The position numbers and the translations under genes are program-made. From assembly GCA_025352915.1 (NCBI GenBank), contig JANXSA010000289.1, forward strand, positions 1 to 5,554: DNA of 5,554 bases, read 5' to 3'. Below are positions 1-4,108 of the stretch, piece after piece. Positions within the stretch are counted from its first letter, which is position 1; each line of letters begins with the position of its first letter. The notes below the pieces were generated by a model. The model was not told the origin of the DNA. It saw only the letters and a program-made list of their open reading frames with translations, and did no database searches. This DNA comes from Rhodospirillales bacterium. Its GTDB lineage: Bacteria > Pseudomonadota > Alphaproteobacteria > Acetobacterales > Acetobacteraceae.

Positions 1-357
1 GACCCTTCGGCGATGTTCGCGCGCGTCGGAACACACCACCTCGACTTCCGCCAGCCGCGCGCCGGCCGCCCGCGCCACCTCGCGCCAGGCATCGCGGGTG
101 ATGGCGAGCGGGTTCACGCAATCCGCCACCACCACATGGCCCAGCCGCAAATTCGTCGCCGCAATGCCGTAACCGACGATATACCCCGCCGGCCCGACCT
201 CACCGGCCAGCACATCGCTGTCGCGGATCGCCTGCTCGATGGTGTCGATGCGCAACCACACGCCATGCAACCGCGCCGCCAGCCCGGCGGCCAGGGTGGA
301 TTTGCCGGTGCCGGGAAGCCCGGACATCGCAATCAGCAGCGGTGCGGAAGGTGCCAT
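1..357 (-). CDS. P-loop kinase-like AAA family ATPase, N-terminal part (runs off left edge)
   Basis: Partial gene: 119 codons from ATG at 357, open to position 1, so the C-terminus lies outside the window. Residues 13-21 (GLPGTGKST) are a clear Walker A P-loop directly after a hydrophobic beta strand (LLIAMS). Residues 35-45 (LRIDTIEQAIR) have the layout of the nucleotide-kinase-like 'predicted kinase' family, and residues 75-83 (VVVADCVNP) read as a Walker-B-like strand ending in Asp79. Such proteins are usually small cytosolic ATP-dependent phosphotransferases of unknown substrate, some related to adenylylsulfate or aminoglycoside-type kinases. The start is supported by GAAGGAAG seven bases upstream. 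It is divergent from the flavoenzyme gene with 73 bp between starts. ATPase or kinase fold is well supported; the substrate cannot be told. Confidence 0.88.
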   Translation of the reverse strand, partial: MAPSAPLLIAMSGLPGTGKSTLAAGLAARLHGVWLRIDTIEQAIRDSDVLAGEVGPAGYIVGYGIAATNLRLGHVVVADCVNPLAITRDAWREVARAAGARLAEVEVVCSDAREHRRRV

Positions 358-364
358 GCCAAAG

Positions 365-372
365 CTTCCTTC
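365..372 (-). promoter_or_regulatory. Ribosome binding site of the P-loop ATPase gene
   Basis: On the minus strand GAAGGAAG lies 7 bases before the ATG at 357. This is a good Shine-Dalgarno match at normal spacing and it fixes the start of the partial ATPase gene. Confidence 0.7.
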
Positions 373-418
373 ATCAGCCACGCGCCCGGCAAGCCTTCGC
401 GCCCGCCACCCCGCACGG

Positions 419-430
419 TAGTATGTCCGC
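419..430 (+). promoter_or_regulatory. Possible -10 element immediately before the flavoenzyme ATG (leaderless start)
   Basis: TAGTAT (419-424) matches the -10 consensus at 4 of 6 positions and ends six bases before the ATG at 431, so transcription would begin at or very near the start codon. There is no Shine-Dalgarno sequence upstream of this ATG, which fits a leaderless mRNA. The expected -35 region (around 396-401, TTCGCG) is weak. The string TAGTATGTCC also resembles TAATATGTCC before the small hypothetical gene. Suggestive only. Confidence 0.3.
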
Positions 431-1687
431 ATGAACAATCCCGAAGTCATCATTGTCGGCGCTGGCGTGGCCGGTCTCGCCGCCGCCGCCGCCCTGCGCG
501 AGGGCGGCCGAAGCTGCGTGGTGCTGGAGGCCAGCCAGCGCGCCGGCGGACGGGCGCGCACCGTGCTGGTCGGCGCGGACGCCTTCGACCTCGGCGCCAC
601 CTGGCTGCACGATGCCGACCGCAACAAGCTCGCCGACCTCGCCCTGGCCGCCGGCGACACGCTGATCGACGCCGACGCCACGCGCACCCGGATCACCCTG
701 ATCGACGGCCAGCCCGGCACCGTCGAGGACGAATACGCCTATAACCGCGCCGCCCAACGCTTCGACACCACCTGTCACGCCCGTGCGGGCCTGGACCCCG
801 ATATCAGCCTGTCCGACGCCCTCGCCGATCTGCGCGACGACCCCTGGATGGCCACCATCGAGACCTGGGAAGCCGCCCAGATCGCGGCGGCCGATCCGCG
901 CCGCCTGTCGGTGCGCGACTGGGCGGCCAATGATCTCCAGGGCCGTAACCTGTGGGCGGAGGGTGGCATCGGTGCCCTGGTCGAACGCCGTCTGGCGCCA
1001 CTGGCCGGCGAGATCGTGTTCGGCGCCAAGGTCACCCGCATCGCCTGGGGCGGCCCGGGCGTGACGGTTGAGACCAGCCAAGGCGTGGTGCGGGCAGAGT
1101 CCTGCATCGTCACCGTCTCGGCCGGCGTGCTGGCGGCCGGCGGCATCACCTTCGACCCGCCTTTGCCCGAAACCCATCGCGGGGCGATCGACGCCCTGCC
1201 GATGGGCTTGCTGACCAAGATCGCGTTGCACATCCCCGATGGCGACCGGCTCGGCCTGGCGCCGGGCACCAGCATCCGCCGCCGGCTGTCCCGTCCGCTG
1301 GAACCCGTCCTGTCGCTGCATGCCTGGCCGCACGGCGCCCGCCATATCGCCGGCTTCGTCGGCGGCCCGGCGGCCTGGGACCTCGCCCGCGGCGGCGAGG
1401 GGGCGACCAAGGCGTTCGCGCTGCAACAACTTGGCCAAGCTCTCGGCGTGGCGGCGGTGGCCAAGGTCGGCGAGATCACCGTGTCGTCCTGGGGCACCGA
1501 TCCGCTGCATCGCGGTGCCTATACCTATGCGCTGGCCGGGCATGCCGGGGCGCGGGCGGTGCTCGGCACGCCACTGGCCGGCGGGCGGCTGGCTTTTGCC
1601 GGCGAGGCGGTTTGTACCGATGGGTTGGCCGGCACGGTGGGCGGGGCATTTCTCAGTGGCGAACGGGCGGCGGGGATGGTTCGATAG
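431..1687 (+). CDS. FAD-dependent oxidoreductase, flavin amine oxidase (MAO-like) family
   Basis: Complete 418-residue protein, normal length for bacterial amine-oxidase-fold flavoenzymes. The N-terminal Rossmann motif is GAGVAG (10-15), followed by VLEAS with Glu33 expected to bind the ADP ribose. AGGRARTV (38-45) is the family's GG-type motif. Lys263 in MGLLTKIAL fits the conserved lysine that contacts flavin N5 through water. GAYTY (362-366) and FAGEAV...GTVGGAFLSGERAA (389-414) form the C-terminal FAD-binding and substrate region. Aligned by eye with human MAO-B, Ala363 replaces the Cys that binds FAD covalently, so FAD should be non-covalent. Tyr364 keeps one aromatic-cage residue, but Thr402 replaces the second (Tyr435). 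There is no signal peptide, so it is probably cytosolic. Oxidation of an amine with O2 is the family reaction; the substrate is unknown. It converges on the thiolase gene with a 12-bp gap. Confidence 0.92.
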   Translation: MNNPEVIIVGAGVAGLAAAAALREGGRSCVVLEASQRAGGRARTVLVGADAFDLGATWLHDADRNKLADLALAAGDTLIDADATRTRITLIDGQPGTVEDEYAYNRAAQRFDTTCHARAGLDPDISLSDALADLRDDPWMATIETWEAAQIAAADPRRLSVRDWAANDLQGRNLWAEGGIGALVERRLAPLAGEIVFGAKVTRIAWGGPGVTVETSQGVVRAESCIVTVSAGVLAAGGITFDPPLPETHRGAIDALPMGLLTKIALHIPDGDRLGLAPGTSIRRRLSRPLEPVLSLHAWPHGARHIAGFVGGPAAWDLARGGEGATKAFALQQLGQALGVAAVAKVGEITVSSWGTDPLHRGAYTYALAGHAGARAVLGTPLAGGRLAFAGEAVCTDGLAGTVGGAFLSGERAAGMVR

Positions 1688-1699
1688 TGAAGATTCTTG

Positions 1700-2869
1700 C
1701 TATTTCAGCGGTTCGAGGATGGAGACGTAGTTGGCGACGGCGGCGCCGCCCATGTTGAAGACGAGGCCGCGATCGGCTTTTGGCAGTTGCATGGCGCCGG
1801 CGGTGCCGGTGAGTTGCATGGCGGCGATGGCGTGCATCGAGACGCCGGTGGCGCCGATCGGGTGGCCCTTGGCTTTCAGGCCGCCGGAGACGTTGATCGG
1901 CAGGCGGCCGGATTTTTGGGTGATGCCGTCGAGGATGGGTTTGGCGCCCTGCCCCGCTGGTGCCAGGCCCATGGCTTCGACGACGAGAAGTTCGGCGATG
2001 GTGAAGCAGTCATGGACTTCGGCGAAGTCGAGGTCTTTCAGCGTCAGGCCTGCTTGGGCTAGGGCGCGGTGGAAGGCTGTTGCCGCACCTTCGAAGGCGG
2101 TGGGGTCGCGGCGGGAGAGGGGCAAAAAATCGTTGACCTGGATTGCGGCGCGGAAGCGGACGGCTTTGTTCATCGTGCGGGCGGTTTCTTCGTTGGTGAG
2201 GATCAGGGCGGCGGCGCCGTCGGAGACCATGGAGCAGTCAGTGCGTTTCAGCGGGGGGGCGACGTAGGGGTTTTTCTCCGACACGGTGCGGCAGAAATCG
2301 TAGCCGAGGTCGCGGCGCATCTGGGCGTAGGGGTTGTCGACGCCGTTCTTGTGGTTCTTGGCGGCGATGGTGGCCAGCGCGTCGGACTGGTCGCCGTAAC
2401 GCTGGAAGTACGACTCGGCGATTTTGCCGAAGACGCCGGCGAAGCCTGCGGGGATTTCGCCCTCCTCCTTGCGGTAGGCGGCGGAGAGGAGGATGTCGCC
2501 GACCTGGGGGCCAGGGGTGGCGGTCATCTTCTCGGCGCCGATGACCAGGGCGAAGCGGCCACGGCCGGCGGCCAGGAAATCGCGGGCGCCGTGGATGGCG
2601 GCGGAGCCGGAGGCGCAGGCGTTTTCGAAGCGTGTGGCCTGGGTGAAGCGGAGTTCGGGGACGGATTGCAGGACCAGGGAGGACGGGAAATCCTGTTTGG
2701 AGAAGCCGTTGTTGAACAGCGAGACGAAGACGCCGTCGATGTCCGCCGGGTCGATGCCGGCGTCGTCGATGGCGGTGCGGGCGACGCGGGCGATGAGGGA
2801 CTCGACGTCGGGCTCTTCGAGCTTGCCGAAGGGGGTGTGGGCCCAGCCGATGATGCAGGCTTCGGTCAT
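1700..2869 (-). CDS. Thiolase family protein (SCP2-type acetyl-CoA acetyltransferase)
   Basis: Complete 389-residue thiolase, standard length. ENACASGSA (82-90) carries the nucleophilic Cys85. EVHDCFT (284-290) contains the HDCF motif typical of the SCP2/SCP-x thiolases, with Cys288 as the probable second catalytic cysteine. GGLKAKGHPIGATG (329-342) holds the catalytic His336. NMGGAA (372-377) stands where classical thiolases have a Cys-Gly-Gly motif, which supports SCP2-type over PhaA/FadA-type. Family reaction: thiolytic cleavage or Claisen condensation of acyl-CoA; the chain substrate cannot be predicted. The ATG at 2869 is chosen because GTGGAG lies 11 bases upstream; an in-frame ATG at 2890 has no such site and adds a charged, non-family peptide. 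The small Zn-ribbon/OB-fold (DUF35) partner often found beside such thiolases is absent from this window. Confidence 0.95.
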   Translation of the reverse strand: MTEACIIGWAHTPFGKLEEPDVESLIARVARTAIDDAGIDPADIDGVFVSLFNNGFSKQDFPSSLVLQSVPELRFTQATRFENACASGSAAIHGARDFLAAGRGRFALVIGAEKMTATPGPQVGDILLSAAYRKEEGEIPAGFAGVFGKIAESYFQRYGDQSDALATIAAKNHKNGVDNPYAQMRRDLGYDFCRTVSEKNPYVAPPLKRTDCSMVSDGAAALILTNEETARTMNKAVRFRAAIQVNDFLPLSRRDPTAFEGAATAFHRALAQAGLTLKDLDFAEVHDCFTIAELLVVEAMGLAPAGQGAKPILDGITQKSGRLPINVSGGLKAKGHPIGATGVSMHAIAAMQLTGTAGAMQLPKADRGLVFNMGGAAVANYVSILEPLK

Positions 2870-2880
2870 GGTTCTTTTCG

Positions 2881-2886
2881 CTCCAC
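2881..2886 (-). promoter_or_regulatory. Ribosome binding site deciding the thiolase start
   Basis: On the minus strand GTGGAG ends 11 bases before the ATG at 2869. The alternative ATG at 2890 is preceded by a C-rich run with no Shine-Dalgarno match, so the shorter protein, beginning MTEACIIGW, is preferred. Confidence 0.55.
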
Positions 2887-2946
2887 GCATGCGGGTTGGG
2901 GCAGTTTAGCGGGTTGCGGTTTGGGGGGAAGGGAGGGGTTGGTTTG

Positions 2947-2977
2947 GTAATATTTGTTTTGATATCGTAATATTATA
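2947..2977 (-). promoter_or_regulatory. AT-rich island upstream of thiolase: TATAAT and paired GTAATATT repeats
   Basis: This short AT-rich patch stands out from its GC-rich surroundings. On the minus strand 2977-2972 is a perfect TATAAT, about 100 bases before the thiolase ATG; no convincing -35 is seen at 16-18 bp (CCCGTT at 17 bp). On the plus strand GTAATATT occurs at 2947-2954 and 2967-2974, exactly 20 bp apart, which is about two helical turns and could suit a paired operator. The stop codon of the upstream small gene overlaps this patch. Promoter and operator are both inferred. Confidence 0.35.
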
Positions 2978-3476
2978 GGCGTGAGTTTTCGTTGAACGGG
3001 GATGTGCCAATTTTTGGACAAATCGACCGATCATGGTGAGACGGCGGGTTGGGGGCGCGGGGCAGTTCGCGGCTGGGGAATGGGCGGGCGCCGGTTGGGA
3101 CCGACGGGCATTGGTCGTGGCGACCGTGCTGGCGCGCATGGGGGATGCCGGGGGGGCATGCCGGGGGATTTGGCGCCAGGCGGGCGCGATTGGGACGGCG
3201 GGGGGCCGGGGAGATCGGCGTGGTGGCGCGGGGGGACTCGCTGGGTTCCAGCGCGGGGCGGGGATGGGGGGATTGCGCGGGGAGCGGGAGTTGGCCGGCT
3301 TGCCAGAGGATGAGGATGGATTCCAGGCGGGTGAACAAGCGGGAGAGGGCGGCGAAAATCAGGGCGTGCAGGGACGCCACCAGTCCAGCCTGGTTTGCGT
3401 GATGGTCGGCCTCGGTGCGGATCGCGGCGGTGATGGCGGCGATCTGTTGGGCCAGCGGGTTGGATAGATCAGACAT
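2973..3476 (-). CDS. Hypothetical protein, helical N-terminus with Pro/Arg-rich tail
   Basis: 167 residues from the ATG at 3476. Residues 1-63 (starting MSDLSNPLAQQ, with HALIFAALSRLFTRLESI near 38-55 and ending LWQAGQLP) look like two amphipathic or hydrophobic helices and read as genuine protein. From about residue 64 the sequence is low-complexity Pro/Arg/Ala/Ser, probably disordered. I do not recognise a function. Small proteins of this layout seem familiar from Acetobacteraceae genomes, but I cannot confirm that here. No signal peptide is apparent; the 33-57 stretch is only moderately hydrophobic with an internal Arg, so membrane insertion is doubtful. The start is chosen from the promoter geometry, which puts the transcription start on this ATG; ATG at 3485 and TTG at 3512 are in frame alternatives. 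The C-terminal frame is uncertain: a 1-bp change at the homopolymer 3150-3156 would give a different tail ending at 2906. Confidence 0.6.
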   Translation of the reverse strand: MSDLSNPLAQQIAAITAAIRTEADHHANQAGLVASLHALIFAALSRLFTRLESILILWQAGQLPLPAQSPHPRPALEPSESPRATTPISPAPRRPNRARLAPNPPACPPGIPHARQHGRHDQCPSVPTGARPFPSRELPRAPNPPSHHDRSICPKIGTSPFNENSRL

Positions 3477-3483
3477 TGGGGAC

Positions 3484-3512
3484 ATATTACCTAGGACAAT
3501 GGAGGGTGTCAA
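3484..3512 (-). promoter_or_regulatory. Sigma70-like promoter of the small hypothetical gene, leaderless geometry
   Basis: On the minus strand a perfect -35 TTGACA (3512-3507) is followed by a 17-bp spacer and TAATAT (3489-3484), a 4-of-6 -10 element. The -10 ends 7 bases before the ATG at 3476, so the predicted transcription start coincides with the start codon and no 5' leader or Shine-Dalgarno site is left. Leaderless mRNAs are common in alphaproteobacteria such as Caulobacter. Confidence 0.65.
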
Positions 3513-3776
3513 AGGTTTTTTTTCGGAATATTGGCGACGGTGATGGAATTGCCGATCCGTTCGTGCGTCGCCTGGTTGGGCACCATCCAGAACCGAGCGA
3601 TGGTGCTGACGCAGCGGGATGTCAGGTTGGGGTCGTTTGTAGCTGCCGAAGCAGCGCGCGCGGTTTCGGCAGGAGGCCTGACGAAGCTCATTAGCTCGAC
3701 CAGAGAACCGTTAAGTTAGATATTTTCACTTGTTCGGGTCTGCGCTGGCTTCATCCGATTGCCCTGGCTTCCCCCG
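3513..3776. other. Intergenic stretch without a convincing gene
   Basis: Lower in G+C than the flanking genes, with an eight-base T run at 3515-3522. Short open frames exist on both strands: minus 3691-3509 (60 codons, ending in PKKNL and overlapping the TTGACA) and plus 3531-3719 (62 codons). Neither has a Shine-Dalgarno site or a recognisable motif. The minus one has about 70 percent G/C at third codon positions by eye, below the surrounding genes, so it could be a decayed gene fragment. Positions 3761-3776 hold the left copy of the direct repeat flanking the adjacent MITE-like element. Confidence 0.4.
3767..3776. repeat. Left 10-bp direct repeat abutting the MITE-like element (putative target duplication)
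   Basis: GCTTCCCCCG lies directly against the left terminal inverted repeat and is repeated exactly at 4027-4036 against the right one. The identity actually extends six bases leftward (GCCCTG, 3761-3766 and 4021-4026), because the element's own right end reads GCCCTG and the target apparently did too. A 10-bp duplication would fit transposases that make 9-13 bp duplications, such as IS4-like enzymes. This assignment is inferred. Confidence 0.65.
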
Positions 3777-3794
3777 CAGGGCTATCGCATATGG
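3777..3794 (+). repeat. Left terminal inverted repeat of the MITE-like element
   Basis: Perfect 18-bp inverted match to 4009-4026. After this the arms continue with imperfect similarity (CAGCAAGGAAGAA on the left against CAGCAAACAAGAA on the complement of the right), so the whole element is a long imperfect palindrome. Confidence 0.85.
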
Positions 3795-3841
3795 ATGGCG
3801 GCTGGCCGATTCAGCAAGGAAGAATTTTCACAAAGAGGCAG

Positions 3842-3886
3842 AGAGGCAGAGAGGAGAAGCACCTTGTTTGGCTCCTCTCCGCCTCT
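3842..3886 (+). repeat. Internal hairpin of the MITE-like element
   Basis: Arms 3842-3856 and 3872-3886 pair over 15 positions with one A/C mismatch (3848 and 3880) around a 15-nt loop. The stem is purine-rich on one arm and pyrimidine-rich on the other. There is no following T run, so it is not a typical terminator. Confidence 0.7.
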
Positions 3887-4008
3887 GGGTTGGGCGGGAA
3901 GGGAGCCTGGATTGCTTCGCAAGGGCTCGCAATGACGGGGTTGGTGGGACGAACTGCCTCTTTGTGGAAATTTCTTGTTTGCTGTCCTGCCCAAACGCCC
4001 CGCTTCCG

Positions 4009-4026
4009 CCATATGCGATAGCCCTG
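4009..4026 (-). repeat. Right terminal inverted repeat of the MITE-like element
   Basis: Reverse complement of 3777-3794 over all 18 bases. It is followed immediately by the second GCTTCCCCCG copy at 4027-4036. Confidence 0.85.
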
Positions 4027-4036
4027 GCTTCCCCCG
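4027..4036. repeat. Right 10-bp direct repeat abutting the MITE-like element
   Basis: Exact copy of 3767-3776, directly outside the right terminal inverted repeat. See the left copy for interpretation. Confidence 0.65.
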
Positions 4037-4045
4037 TCTGTGATC

Positions 4046-4074
4046 TTGCGGAACGCAGCCAAGCTGCATACCAT
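4046..4074 (+). promoter_or_regulatory. Weak candidate promoter of the sensor gene
   Basis: TTGCGG (4046-4051), a 17-bp spacer and TACCAT (4069-4074) form a poor but correctly spaced sigma70-like pair. Transcription would begin near 4081, leaving a short leader that contains GGGAGG (4090-4095). The spacer includes the small palindrome GCAGC-CAA-GCTGC (4055-4067). If correct, the in-frame ATG at 4079 could not be the start. Confidence 0.3.
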
Positions 4075-4082
4075 CGGCATGA

Positions 4083-4097
4083 GGCCTCCGGGAGGCC
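4083..4097 (+). promoter_or_regulatory. Shine-Dalgarno site inside a palindrome, upstream of the sensor start
   Basis: GGCCTCC (4083-4089) and GGAGGCC (4091-4097) are perfect inverted arms around one G. Sterically, GGCCT/AGGCC would pair with a 5-nt loop. The GGGAGG at 4090-4095 is the only good Shine-Dalgarno match near the sensor start (10 bases before TTG 4106, 13 before GTG 4109), so folding could partly mask it. Confidence 0.35.
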
Positions 4098-4108
4098 CTG
4101 GGATCTTG

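Larger units (their letters stand above)
3777..4026. mobile_element. MITE-like non-autonomous palindromic element, 250 bp
   Basis: Termini are an 18-bp perfect inverted repeat, CAGGGCTATCGCATATGG at 3777-3794 and its complement at 4009-4026. Ten-base direct repeats (GCTTCCCCCG) abut both ends. Inside, CACAAAGAGGCAG (3829-3841) is perfectly complementary to 3954-3966 and the pairing continues imperfectly outward through about 3822/3973. A second hairpin has 15-nt arms with one mismatch (3842-3856 with 3872-3886) and a 15-nt loop. A core at 3907-3938 (GGATTGCTTCGC...GGCTCGCAATGACG) resembles an intergenic repeat type dispersed in many bacterial genomes, as does the tandem GGCAGAGA motif near 3837-3854. 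No transposase is encoded, so movement would need an enzyme supplied from elsewhere. It sits between two divergent genes, ending 82 bp before the sensor start. I cannot name its family. Confidence 0.75.

Noticed and set aside
13..744. Plus-strand open frame across the left end
   Set aside because: It covers the antisense of the P-loop ATPase gene and then an alternative frame of the flavoenzyme gene. Its Arg/Pro/His-rich translation is typical of shadow frames.
374..1543. Long minus-strand open frame opposite the flavoenzyme gene (about 389 codons)
   Set aside because: It is antisense to a clear FAD-binding protein. Its translation is Gly/Arg/Gln-rich without motifs, as expected for a GC-rich antisense frame.
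2870..2890. Upstream thiolase start at ATG 2890
   Set aside because: No ribosome binding site precedes it, while GTGGAG lies properly before the ATG at 2869, and thiolases normally begin close to the TEACIIGW-type strand.
2069..2950. Long plus-strand open frame opposite the thiolase gene (about 293 codons)
   Set aside because: Gly/Ala/Val/Asp-rich shadow of a thiolase that carries all its catalytic motifs on the other strand.
3491..3522. Eight-base T run (3515-3522) considered as a plus-strand terminator
   Set aside because: No stable hairpin precedes it and no plus-strand gene ends upstream of it.
3837..3856. Tandem GGCAGAGA-type motif considered as a simple repeat or CRISPR remnant
   Set aside because: Only two adjacent units with no spacers; it is explained as part of the hairpin arms of the MITE-like element.
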